Shown here: positions 1 to 7,175 of the stretch, in pieces | How the letters are laid out: the number at the start of each line of letters is the position of its first letter | Position numbering within the stretch: position 1 is the stretch's first letter | Assembly: GCA_002317475.1 (NCBI GenBank) | Contig: DCIS01000177.1 | Span: 1-34,529 of the forward strand | Origin: Prevotellaceae bacterium UBA1720 | GTDB lineage: Bacteria; Bacteroidota; Bacteroidia; Bacteroidales; Bacteroidaceae | Reading direction: 5' to 3' | DNA: 34,529 nt | Translations under genes and position numbers: made by a program | Notes under the pieces: model-generated | Told to the model about the DNA's origin: nothing | What the model saw: only the letters and a program-made list of their open reading frames with translations | The model's database searches: none

Positions 1-1485
1 TGTACCCAACTGAAGAAGGCGAACCTTCCTGAGGCAGTGACACATGTGGGGCGCTATGCTTTCAGTAATTGTGAGAGTCTGCCTGCAGAGGGGAAGGTGC
101 GCTATGTGGGTCGTTATCTGGTGGGTGTAACAGATGCGTACGAGACCTCTTTCAAAATCAAGGAAGGAACCAAATGGATTGGGGATGGTGCTTTTTCGCT
201 ATCTTTCATGACCTCGATCACCATTCCCGAGAGTGTGACATACATCGGAGAACATGCATTCGTCGCATGCGAGAATCTAACCCAAATCGATTTCCCTAAG
301 TCTGTTACCCATATCGGTTCGCTGGCCTTCGAGCGTTGTTCGGGGTTGACATCCCTTACCATACCTGCCACGTTGAAGCATGTTGAGGAAAATGCCTTCC
401 TTAGTTGTGAGAACATCAAGAAACTCATCTACGAGGAGGGTCGCACTACCACCATGGGCATCCGTTTACCCAGTATTACTTCAGCTATCTTGCCACAATC
501 GTTGACAAGCATTGGCGAGAAGACATTTCATGATTGCTCAAGCCTCACCTCAGTGACTATCCCCGAGGGTGTCACATCCATTGGCGATTTTGCGTTCGCA
601 AGTTGTGTCTCACTCCAAAATATCACCATCCCCAGCAAGGTGACAACTATTGGCCGGTATGCGTTTTTGGGTTGTGAGTCCTTTACCGCCATCACTATTC
701 CAGACAGGGTGACCACCATTGGAGAGTCTGCCTTTGCCGCATGTAGCAATCTGGCCTCCATCAACATCCCTCAGAGTGTAACATACATCGGGAAGGAGGT
801 CTTCTCTGGTTGCAACAGTCTGCCTGTCGAGGATGGTCTTCGCTATGCCGATACCTATCTGGTCAAAGCCACTGATATCTTTGGCAAATCTGCCACTATC
901 CGCGAGGGAACCAAGTGGATTGGCTCAAATGCTTTCTATGCTTGTACCGACCTCGAAAAGGTCATTCTACCCAGTACATTGGAACACATCTGCTACTATG
1001 CTTTTGCATGGTGCTATCACTTGAACACTGCTTTTGCTGGCAACTCAATTTACTATGGTATTCAACTCCCCAGTGGACTGAAAACCATTGAAGATGGTGC
1101 CTTTGGATGGTGTGATGCAATAAGGACCCTGCGTATCCCCAAAACCGTCACCTCTTTGGGTGAAGGTGCTTTTGGATGGTGCACAGAGTTGTCGAAGGTA
1201 TACGTGGAGTGGGAAACCCCCATCGACCTCTCAAATGTGAACGGAGTCTTCGATTACCGAACCAGGGAAACGGCAGACCTTATGGTGCCCAATGGTACCA
1301 AGGCTAACTATGCCTCTGCCTACGAATGGAAGGATTTCCCCTGTATCATGGAGTACCTATGCACGGATATCAAGGATATCAAGACCAGCCATGCTTCCAC
1401 CACAAGGAAGTATCTTGAGAATGGACGAATGGTCATCAAGAACGCAGGTCATCGTTATACTCTCGACGGTTCCCTTGAACAATAA
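1..1485 (+). CDS. BspA-like leucine-rich-repeat surface protein, 5' end missing
   Basis: The reading frame is open from base 1, so the gene begins outside the window; the first in-frame start-like codon, a GTG at 37, lies inside a repeat and is not a real start. The product is built of about 23-residue repeats of the form IP..VT.IG..AF..C..L, the signature of LRR_5/BspA-type (Treponema pallidum-like) repeats, which form a curved surface used for binding host proteins or other bacteria. Two longer stretches containing YLV, then EGTKWIG and AF, interrupt the repeats (DNA about 73-205 and 813-945) and resemble each other, so the repeat domain contains an internal duplication. The last 25 residues, with NGRMVIKNAGHRY, resemble the short C-terminal tails common on Prevotella surface proteins; export through a type IX-like route is inference. 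Secretion signal not visible because the N-terminus is missing. The gene converges on the DUF3109 gene across a repeat array. Confidence 0.9.
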   Translation, partial: CTQLKKANLPEAVTHVGRYAFSNCESLPAEGKVRYVGRYLVGVTDAYETSFKIKEGTKWIGDGAFSLSFMTSITIPESVTYIGEHAFVACENLTQIDFPKSVTHIGSLAFERCSGLTSLTIPATLKHVEENAFLSCENIKKLIYEEGRTTTMGIRLPSITSAILPQSLTSIGEKTFHDCSSLTSVTIPEGVTSIGDFAFASCVSLQNITIPSKVTTIGRYAFLGCESFTAITIPDRVTTIGESAFAACSNLASINIPQSVTYIGKEVFSGCNSLPVEDGLRYADTYLVKATDIFGKSATIREGTKWIGSNAFYACTDLEKVILPSTLEHICYYAFAWCYHLNTAFAGNSIYYGIQLPSGLKTIEDGAFGWCDAIRTLRIPKTVTSLGEGAFGWCTELSKVYVEWETPIDLSNVNGVFDYRTRETADLMVPNGTKANYASAYEWKDFPCIMEYLCTDIKDIKTSHASTTRKYLENGRMVIKNAGHRYTLDGSLEQ

Positions 1486-1490
1486 ACAAT

Positions 1491-1640
1491 AAAGCCTAGG
1501 TATTCCTAGGCTTTATTAGGTTTTTCTAGGTGTTCCTAGGTTTTTCTAGAACTTCCTAGGTATTCCTAGGTTTTTCTAGGTATCCCTAAGACTTTCTAGG
1601 TTTTTCTAGGCTTTCCTAGGCTTTCCTAGGCCCTTCTAGA
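1491..1640. repeat. CCTAGG-family tandem array, 10-bp period, about 15 units
   Basis: Fifteen consecutive 10-base units, consensus roughly NNTTCCTAGG with TTTTTCTAGG as the commonest variant, begin 5 bases after the stop codon of the BspA-like gene. Units are imperfect (ends CTAGG, CTAGA, TTAGG, CTAAG) but the 10-base register never slips. The array fills the convergent intergenic space and runs into the DUF3109 gene, supplying its last codons and TAG stop (1626-1628). A relative lies at 18964-19002. Function unknown. Confidence 0.9.
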
Positions 1641-2165
1641 TGTTTTTAGCAACTCATCGGCTACTTCCTCCAGCTCCTTGTACCAATCCTCGCCAAAGCG
1701 GCGTATGAGGGGCTCGCGAAGGAATTTGTAGACGGGAAGTTGTAACTCCTTGCCTTTCCTTACTGCAGCTTCGCAGATATTCCAGCGATGGTACTGCAGA
1801 CCTATGACTGTGCCAAAATCCTTCAAACGGATGGGGTAGAGGTGGCAACTGATGGGGCGTTCCCTCAAAAGACATCCCTTTGGACCTCTGAAAGCACAAT
1901 CTCTGCCGCCTACGATGCTTGTCACCAGTTCACCTTCAGGGTCAGCGTATGCCACACCCTGTTTATCTATGACGGCTTGGGCAGAGGCACTGAGATTGGG
2001 CCAGATACGGTCTAGTTGATCCTCGATGTCTGCCACCTCGTCCAGGGTCACAGGTGCTCCAGCATCACCCTCCTCGCAGCATCTACCATGACAACTGTCA
2101 ATATCACAGCAGAAATATTCAGTCAGCAGATCGGAATGGACGATGACATCGCCCACCATGATCAT
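1626..2165 (-). CDS. DUF3109 family cysteine-rich protein
   Basis: A conserved cysteine-rich protein of unknown function. Starting at the ATG at 2165 it has 179 residues and begins MIMVGDVIV, matching the usual family N-terminus; an ATG at 2204 would add 13 residues that are only a frame-shifted reading of the end of ung. Visible family hallmarks are CCDIDSCHGRCCEEGDAG near the N-terminus, DCAF, PISCHLYPIR in the middle and WNIC; the cysteine pattern suggests metal or Fe-S binding, as in the related YkgJ proteins, but this is inference. The linker between DCAF and PISCHLYP appears shorter than in the homologues I remember. The gene follows ung by 13 bases and is probably cotranscribed with gpmI and ung. 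The C-terminal TSRRA and the stop codon are encoded within the 10-bp repeat array, so the natural end of the gene may have been altered by the repeat. Confidence 0.85.
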   Translation of the reverse strand: MIMVGDVIVHSDLLTEYFCCDIDSCHGRCCEEGDAGAPVTLDEVADIEDQLDRIWPNLSASAQAVIDKQGVAYADPEGELVTSIVGGRDCAFRGPKGCLLRERPISCHLYPIRLKDFGTVIGLQYHRWNICEAAVRKGKELQLPVYKFLREPLIRRFGEDWYKELEEVADELLKTSRRA

Positions 2166-2178
2166 GGGAGGGAGTTCA

Positions 2179-2844
2179 TTACCATTGTATGGGTTCTTTT
2201 CCATGCTGGACGAGATAGTCGTTGGTGAGGGTGAAATGATGATTGCCGAAGAAACCACGATAGGCACTCAGGGGAGAGGGGTGTGCAGAACGCAGTATCA
2301 GGTGACGTGAGTCGTCGATGAGCGATGCCTTCTTGCCTGCAGGTGCACCCCAGAGCAGGAAGACGAGTCTCTCACGGTTGCGACTGAGGGCAGAGATCAC
2401 AGCATCGGTAAACGTTTCCCAGCCGTGCCCGCTATGGCTGAAAGCCTCGTGCTGACGTACGCTGAGGCAAGTGTTGAGCAGAAAGACACCCTGCTCGGCC
2501 CAACGTGTAAGGTTGCCGCTGAGGGGGATAGGTGTGCCTGTCTCGGCCTCTATCTCCTTGAAGATATTCACCAGTGAGGGAGGGAACTGCACCCCGTCAT
2601 TCACCGAGAAGCAGAGACCATGAGCCTGTCCGGGACCATGATAGGGATCCTGTCCGAGGATGACCACCTTCACCTTGTCAAACGGAGTCTGGTTGAAGGC
2701 ATTGAAGATGAGGCTCCCCGGTGGGTAGCATGTCCCGGCAGCATATTCAGCCTTGACGAACTGGATGAGTTGCTCGAAGTATGGTTTTTCAAATTCAGAG
2801 GAGAGCTGGACTTCCCAACTCTCCTCTATCTTTACTTTTGCCAC
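2179..2844 (-). CDS. ung: uracil-DNA glycosylase
   Basis: Removes uracil from DNA, starting base-excision repair after cytosine deamination or dUMP misincorporation. Family-1 UDG motifs are all present: GQDPYHG with the catalytic Asp (residue 66 from the chosen start), the uracil-binding LIFNAF region before it, LLNTCLSVR, LLWGAPAGKK and HPSPLSA with the catalytic His. No ATG is available; the frame has GTG codons at 2877 (inside the end of gpmI) and at 2844, 14 bases after the gpmI stop. I chose 2844 because it gives 221 residues, the usual length, and avoids overlap. The second codon choice changes only 11 N-terminal residues. The gene is sandwiched between gpmI and the DUF3109 gene with minimal spacing, suggesting one transcript. 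Confidence 0.95.
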   Translation of the reverse strand: MAKVKIEESWEVQLSSEFEKPYFEQLIQFVKAEYAAGTCYPPGSLIFNAFNQTPFDKVKVVILGQDPYHGPGQAHGLCFSVNDGVQFPPSLVNIFKEIEAETGTPIPLSGNLTRWAEQGVFLLNTCLSVRQHEAFSHSGHGWETFTDAVISALSRNRERLVFLLWGAPAGKKASLIDDSRHLILRSAHPSPLSAYRGFFGNHHFTLTNDYLVQHGKEPIQW

Positions 2845-2858
2845 GAATGTTGGGGCTT

Positions 2859-4379
2859 TTAGTCGTTGATAAGGCACTTACCGGTCATATCCTTAGGCTG
2901 CTCCAGACCCATGATGTGCAAGATGCTGGGAGCCACGTCTGCCAGTACGCCGTTCTCTACCTTTGCCTCTGCGTTAGCGGTAACGTAGATGAAGGGAACG
3001 GGGTTCAGCGAGTGAGCGGTATTCACACTACCATCGGGATTCACAGCGTTGTCTGCGTTACCGTGGTCGGCGATGATGATCACCTCGTAGTCGTTAGCCT
3101 TGGCAGCCTCTACGGTGTCCTTCACGCACTCGTCGATAGCAGTTACAGCCTTCTCGATAGCCTCGTAGATACCGGTGTGGCCTACCATGTCACCGTTTGC
3201 GTAGTTCACTACGATCCAGTCATACTGCTGGGTGTTGATAGCCTCAACCAGCTTGTCCTTTACCTCGTAGGCAGACATCTCGGGCTTGAGGTCGTAGGTA
3301 GCAACCTTGGGACTGGGAACGAGGATACGATCCTCGCCCTCGTAGGGAGTCTCGCGACCACCGTTGAAGAAGAAGGTTACGTGTGCATACTTCTCAGTCT
3401 CAGCGATGTGCAACTGCTTCAGACCCTTGCTTGCGATGTATTCGCCCAGGGTGTTCTGTACGTTCTCCTTGGGGAAGAGGATGTGTACGCCGGTGAAGCT
3501 TGCATCGTAGGGAGTCATGCAGTAGTACTGCAGGCCGGGGATGGTCTTCATCTCGTGCTCGGGCATATCCTGCTGTGTCAGCACTACGGTCAGCTCCTTG
3601 GCACGGTCGTTACGGTAGTTGAAGAAGATCACTACGTCGCCCTCCTTGATGGTACCGTCTACGGTGCTGTTGTTGATGGGCTTGATGAACTCGTCAGTCA
3701 CACCGTCATCGTAGCTCTCCTGCATGGCCTCAACCATGTTCTCAGCCTGCTTGCCTTCAGCAGAGATCAGCAGGTCGTATGCCACCTTCACGCGCTCCCA
3801 GCGCTTGTCACGGTCCATAGCGTAGAAACGACCTACGATGCTTGCAATAGCAGCGTTGCCTACCTCTGCGCACTTGGCTGTGAGCTGCTCAATGAAGCCC
3901 TTGCCACTCTTGGGGTCAGTGTCACGACCATCCATGAAACAGTGTACGAAGGTGTTGTTCACGCCGTAAGTCTTACCGATCTCAACGAGGGTGAAGAGGT
4001 GCTCCAGTGAGGAGTGTACACCACCGTTGCTGGTCAGACCCATCAGGTGAACGTTCTTGCCGTTCTGCTTTGCATACTCGTATGCTGAGACGATCTCGGG
4101 GTTCGAGAGGATGCTGCCATCAGCGCAGGCACGGTTGATCTTTACCAAGTCCTGGTAAACGATACGGCCAGCACCGATATTCAGGTGACCTACCTCTGAG
4201 TTACCCATCTGTCCGTCAGGCAAACCTACGTTTTCACCGCTTGCCTGCAACTCGCTGCAGGGATAGGTGCTCTGGAGATAGTCCATGTAGGGAGTGGGAG
4301 TGCTGTAGATTACGTCACCCTTAGTCTTGTTACCGATGCCCCAACCATCGAGGATCATCAAAAGTGCTTTCTTTGCCAT
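2859..4379 (-). CDS. gpmI: 2,3-bisphosphoglycerate-independent phosphoglycerate mutase
   Basis: Interconverts 3- and 2-phosphoglycerate in glycolysis and gluconeogenesis using two Mn ions; cytoplasmic. The 506-residue length is typical of the family. Visible motifs: DGWG at residues 11-14 (first metal ligand), GQMGNSEVGH with the phosphoserine nucleophile at residue 61, HCFMDGRDTDP, the FFNYRNDRAKEL segment, and near the C-terminus the ADHGNAD metal-binding motif followed by AHSLNPVPF. The ATG at 4379 is supported by the normal N-terminus MAKKALLMILDGWG. A promoter-like box lies 120 bases upstream and the intervening leader can form several stems. First gene of a likely gpmI-ung-DUF3109 unit. 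Confidence 0.97.
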   Translation of the reverse strand: MAKKALLMILDGWGIGNKTKGDVIYSTPTPYMDYLQSTYPCSELQASGENVGLPDGQMGNSEVGHLNIGAGRIVYQDLVKINRACADGSILSNPEIVSAYEYAKQNGKNVHLMGLTSNGGVHSSLEHLFTLVEIGKTYGVNNTFVHCFMDGRDTDPKSGKGFIEQLTAKCAEVGNAAIASIVGRFYAMDRDKRWERVKVAYDLLISAEGKQAENMVEAMQESYDDGVTDEFIKPINNSTVDGTIKEGDVVIFFNYRNDRAKELTVVLTQQDMPEHEMKTIPGLQYYCMTPYDASFTGVHILFPKENVQNTLGEYIASKGLKQLHIAETEKYAHVTFFFNGGRETPYEGEDRILVPSPKVATYDLKPEMSAYEVKDKLVEAINTQQYDWIVVNYANGDMVGHTGIYEAIEKAVTAIDECVKDTVEAAKANDYEVIIIADHGNADNAVNPDGSVNTAHSLNPVPFIYVTANAEAKVENGVLADVAPSILHIMGLEQPKDMTGKCLIND

Positions 4380-4418
4380 AGTTTTTGCTATTTTTTATTT
4401 GTTTGTTTGCCTTTTTCT

Positions 4419-4486
4419 AAGGGAAAAATCCCTTTTTCTGTCCTTGCTCATAACCTAAGGTTACACCTTATTATATATAAAAGGAC
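4419..4486 (-). promoter_or_regulatory. structured 5' leader of gpmI (predicted)
   Basis: On the minus strand the leader contains an outer stem GTCCTT/AAGGAC (4481-4486 with 4440-4445) enclosing a perfect TAACCT/AGGTTA hairpin (4451-4463), followed by a separate AAGGGA/TCCCTT hairpin (4419-4434). The last stem has a U-rich flank only on the opposite strand, so it is not an obvious terminator of leftward transcription. No known riboswitch class is recognised; regulation is inference. Confidence 0.35.
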
Positions 4487-4498
4487 GCTATCCGGGCA

Positions 4499-4506
4499 CA
4501 AAATTA
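4499..4506 (-). promoter_or_regulatory. promoter -7 box for gpmI
   Basis: TAATTTTG on the minus strand fits the Bacteroidetes -7 consensus TAnnTTTG and would start a transcript about 112 bases before the gpmI start codon. No convincing -33 TTTG was found at the right distance, so this is a moderate call. Confidence 0.45.
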
Positions 4507-4564
4507 CAAATAAACTTTGAGATTTACGATAGTTTGGGCACAAAATGTGACGTTACGGCTTGTT

Positions 4565-4909
4565 TTATTTCTTCCCTTCGTTACCCCAACCGTCACGCTT
4601 GCATTGCCAGGCAGTGATGCCACACCATGCCACCAGTGCCAGTTGCAGGAGGATAGAGTTGCCACCCAGCAACACCATAGCCAGGAATGCCACCATGGCA
4701 TGGAGCAGATTGAAAGCCTTAAGGGCTGACACCTTCTCGTCCAGTACAAGGCTGAAGAGTTGGCTCAGTGCCACGAAGGGGCGGGTAGAGAGGATCCACT
4801 GACGCACTACAAGCATGAGCTGAGCGAAAGAGAGAGACTGTACCTTCTCGGCAATTGCGTTCAGAGACTCAGAAACGATGTTGGTCTGGAAAACTGCTTG
4901 ATTCTTCAT
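4565..4909 (-). CDS. small membrane protein, hypothetical
   Basis: A 114-residue protein I do not recognise as a named family. The N-terminal half is amphipathic and Ser/Gln/Leu-rich (for example SFAQLMLVVRQWILSTRP). The C-terminal half has a strongly hydrophobic stretch (about residues 68-98, LLHAMVAFLAMVLLGGNSILLQLALVAW) best read as two short transmembrane helices joined by a GGN turn, ending in a positively charged tail (CKRDGWGNEGKK) that probably stays in the cytoplasm. A perfect TAACTTTGC box lies 62-70 bases upstream, so it appears to have its own promoter. The gene is flanked by rnhB and gpmI, both in the same direction, with gaps of 123 and 185 bases, so it is likely monocistronic. 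No function is assigned. Confidence 0.7.
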   Translation of the reverse strand: MKNQAVFQTNIVSESLNAIAEKVQSLSFAQLMLVVRQWILSTRPFVALSQLFSLVLDEKVSALKAFNLLHAMVAFLAMVLLGGNSILLQLALVAWCGITAWQCKRDGWGNEGKK

Positions 4910-4949
4910 AATACTATAGATTTTGAGTGTTGTTTTGTTTTTTTTGTTT

Positions 4950-4979
4950 ATGTGTTCTTTCTAACACATTGCAAAGTTA
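4950..4979 (-). promoter_or_regulatory. promoter with adjoining palindrome, small membrane protein gene
   Basis: TAACTTTGC on the minus strand (4979 to 4971) is a perfect -7 box. It is followed directly by a 7-bp inverted repeat with a 6-base loop, ATGTGTT/AACACAT (4950-4969), which overlaps the expected transcription start. The palindrome could be an operator or a 5' hairpin that stabilises the mRNA. Confidence 0.6.
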
Positions 4980-5032
4980 CAAAACGAGTGCGCTAAAATC
5001 TGTCGCTATGATTTTATCAAATGTTAAATAGA

Positions 5033-5809
5033 TTAAAATTGTATTAACAACTGTTGACTATTCTCCGGATCTACACTGTTATCCTTAAAATCCGTTAATT
5101 CGCCTTCCAGTAATTTGAAGGAAATTCGGTGATATGGTGTCGCTCCGAACTGTTTTATGGCCTCTCGGTGAGCCTTGGATGGGTAACCCTTGTTCTTGTT
5201 CCACGCATACTGGTCGTATTCGCCGTGTATTTTCATCATGAAGTCGTCACGGTACGTCTTGGCCAGGATGCTGGCAGCAGCAATAGCCAGATACTTGCCG
5301 TCCCCCTTCACGATGGTGGTATAGGGGATTGTTCTGCCTCCTGCCCTTACGGACAGACTGCCACGAATATCTTTTGCCACAGTGGGGCGGTCCTTGGGAG
5401 TCCATTCGCAGAAACGGTTGCCGTCCACGATCACCGCCTCGGGTACGGGGTTCAGTTGGTCCAGTGCACGGTGCATGGCTAGGATGCTGGCTCTCAGGAT
5501 GTTGATCTGGTCTATCTCCTCGTTTGACACGATGCCTACTGCCCATGCCACAGCGTCACGCTCTATCTGTTCGCGTAGCAGGTAGCGCTTCTTCTCCGTC
5601 AGCTGCTTGGAGTCGTTGAGCAGGTCGTTTTGGTAGTTGGGTGGCAGGATCACTGCCGCTGCAAACACAGGACCAGCCAGACAACCACGTCCAGCCTCGT
5701 CGCAGCCTGCCTCTACCTTATCTTTATAGTATTGGGATTCCAAAGACCCCTTTCCCACCCTTCCCCGAGGGGAAGGAGCCGTTACATTTGTATCTTGTGT
5801 ACTTTTCAC
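5033..5809 (-). CDS. rnhB: ribonuclease HII
   Basis: Cleaves RNA in RNA-DNA hybrids and at single ribonucleotides embedded in DNA. Catalytic motifs are present: EAGCDEAGRG (Asp37, Glu38 in the longest frame), VDGNRF with the third carboxylate at 129, and the C-terminal KNKGYPSKAHREAI and HRISF segments typical of RNase HII. The start is uncertain. The longest frame starts at a GTG at 5809 and gives 258 residues, but its first 22 residues (including APSPRGRVGKG) are encoded by a GC-rich palindromic repeat that is not part of the enzyme. The conserved N-terminus begins near YYKDK, and the closest in-frame start-like codons are a GTG at 5758 within the palindrome and a TTG at 5743; TTG 5743 gives the normal length of about 236. 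No ATG remains. Downstream of sufS in the same direction, separated by 81 bases. Confidence 0.93.
   Translation of the reverse strand: MKSTQDTNVTAPSPRGRVGKGSLESQYYKDKVEAGCDEAGRGCLAGPVFAAAVILPPNYQNDLLNDSKQLTEKKRYLLREQIERDAVAWAVGIVSNEEIDQINILRASILAMHRALDQLNPVPEAVIVDGNRFCEWTPKDRPTVAKDIRGSLSVRAGGRTIPYTTIVKGDGKYLAIAAASILAKTYRDDFMMKIHGEYDQYAWNKNKGYPSKAHREAIKQFGATPYHRISFKLLEGELTDFKDNSVDPENSQQLLIQF
5746..5776. repeat. GC-rich palindromic repeat, copy 1 (within 5' end of rnhB frame)
   Basis: ACCCC at 5746-5750 followed by a perfect 8-bp hairpin CCTTCCCC-GA-GGGGAAGG (5759-5776). It lies inside the longest rnhB frame and next to its probable true start. A second, oppositely oriented copy is at 5855-5889. 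Such palindromes are of the REP type scattered in many genomes; identity to a named family was not tested. Confidence 0.7.
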
Positions 5810-5854
5810 TTTTCTCTTTTCTGTTCCTTCTTCACCCAGTCTATTCGTATAAAC

Positions 5855-5889
5855 CTATCCCCCTTCCCTTTGGGAAGGGAGGGGTTAGG
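5855..5889. repeat. GC-rich palindromic repeat, copy 2 (inverted)
   Basis: A perfect hairpin CCCTTCCC-TTT-GGGAAGGG (5861-5879) flanked by CCTATCC on the left and AGGGGTTAGG on the right. It begins immediately after the stop codon of sufS as read on the minus strand. It shares the ACCCCT plus CCCTTCCC core with copy 1 but in the opposite orientation, giving an inverted pair about 100 bases apart. No U-run follows, so it is not a typical intrinsic terminator. Confidence 0.7.
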
Positions 5890-5890
5890 C

Positions 5891-7108
5891 TTAAAACATC
5901 TGCGCTACGCGCTTGATGCCTGCCACGAGGATGTCCACCTCCTCCATGGTGTTGTACAGACCGAAGCTGGCACGCACCGTACCCTGCACACCCATGCGGT
6001 GCATGAGGGGTTCGGCACAGTGGTGACCCGTACGTACGGCAATGCCCAGACGGTCCAGCAACGTACCCATATCCAGGTGGTGTATGTCACCTACCAGGAA
6101 ACTGATCACGGCATCACGGTGCTTGGGGTTACCGATAAAGCGCATACCCTCAATCTCCTGCATCTGCTCCAGGGCATAGCGGGTTAGGGCCTGCTCGTGC
6201 TGGAAGATATTGTCCATGCCCAGCGTTGTGACATAATCCAGAGCGCGAGCCAGTCCCGTTGTGGCCACATAGTCAGGTGTTCCTGCCTCAAACTTAAAGG
6301 GCAGTTCGTTGAAGGTGGTCCGTTCGAAACTGACGTTCTTGATCATCTCGCCTCCACCCATATAGGGAGGCAATTTTTCCAACCACTCCTCCTTGCCATA
6401 CAGTACGCCTACACCCGTAGGACCGTAGATCTTATGTCCGCTGAAGGCGAAGAAATCGCAGTCCAGTCTCTGCACGTCCACCTCGAAATGAGGTGTGCTC
6501 TGAGCCCCATCCACCAGCACGGGAACTCCATGCTCGTGGGCAATGCGTATCACCTCCTCCACGGGATTGACCGTACCCATCACGTTGCTCACATGGGCAA
6601 TGCTGACGATGCGCGTGTGTTCGTTGAAGAGTTTCTCGTACTCATCCAGACGCAGTTCGCCATCATCGGTGATGGGGATGACACGCAGTTTGATGCCTTG
6701 GCGTGCCTCTTGCAACTGCCACGATACGATGTTCGAGTGATGTTCCAGTTCGCTTACTATCACCTCGTCACCCGCTTGCATGCACCCCTTGGCGAAGCAG
6801 GATGCCACGAGGTTGATACTCTCGGTGGTGCCACGCGTGAAGATGATCTCGCTGCTGCTCCTGGCGTTGAGAAACCGGCGCACCGTCTCACGACTCTGCT
6901 CGTGCAGTTCGGTAGCCTGCTGGCTGAGGAAATGCACGCCACGGTGCACGTTAGCGTTGACGTTGTAGTATTCCTCGGTCATCGCATCCACCACCTGTCG
7001 GGGCTTCTGTGTCGTAGCACTGTTGTCCAGGTAGACCAGAGGGCGTTTGTATACCTCGCGAGAGAGGATAGGGAAGTCAGCCCGAACGGCCGAAATATCG
7101 TAACTCAT
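5891..7108 (-). CDS. sufS: cysteine desulfurase, SufS type
   Basis: PLP-dependent enzyme that takes sulfur from cysteine as an enzyme-bound persulfide for Fe-S cluster assembly, releasing alanine. The 405-residue length and motifs fit group II (SufS/CsdA) desulfurases: YLDNSATTQKP near the N-terminus, TRGTTESINLV, ELEHHSNIVSW, VDGAQSTPH with the PLP-contacting Asp and Gln, SGHKIYGPTG with the PLP lysine at 226, and RTGHHCAEP with the persulfide cysteine at 364. The ATG at 7108 gives the standard N-terminus. The usual sufBCD partners are not next to it in this window; it sits between the DPP-IV-like peptidase (67 bases upstream) and rnhB. The csd designation would be equally acceptable. Confidence 0.94.
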   Translation of the reverse strand: MSYDISAVRADFPILSREVYKRPLVYLDNSATTQKPRQVVDAMTEEYYNVNANVHRGVHFLSQQATELHEQSRETVRRFLNARSSSEIIFTRGTTESINLVASCFAKGCMQAGDEVIVSELEHHSNIVSWQLQEARQGIKLRVIPITDDGELRLDEYEKLFNEHTRIVSIAHVSNVMGTVNPVEEVIRIAHEHGVPVLVDGAQSTPHFEVDVQRLDCDFFAFSGHKIYGPTGVGVLYGKEEWLEKLPPYMGGGEMIKNVSFERTTFNELPFKFEAGTPDYVATTGLARALDYVTTLGMDNIFQHEQALTRYALEQMQEIEGMRFIGNPKHRDAVISFLVGDIHHLDMGTLLDRLGIAVRTGHHCAEPLMHRMGVQGTVRASFGLYNTMEEVDILVAGIKRVAQMF

Positions 7109-7175
7109 ATCTTTACTGTCTTTCTCCCCCTAACTTTTGACTTGTTTTAAATGTAGGGGGGCTTTTTTGGGGTCT

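Noticed and set aside
2781..4010. Long plus-strand open frame opposite gpmI (409 codons).
   Set aside because: It is fully antisense to a clear gpmI with all catalytic motifs, and its product is a low-complexity mirror rich in Val, Leu and His without any domain.
6197..7150. Plus-strand open frame opposite sufS.
   Set aside because: Antisense to a complete SufS; no domain features, starts in the middle of it.
7113..7165. CCCCCTA/TAGGGGG inverted repeat between the peptidase and sufS.
   Set aside because: Loop of 21 bases and the T-run is on the strand with no gene to terminate; too weak to call a terminator.
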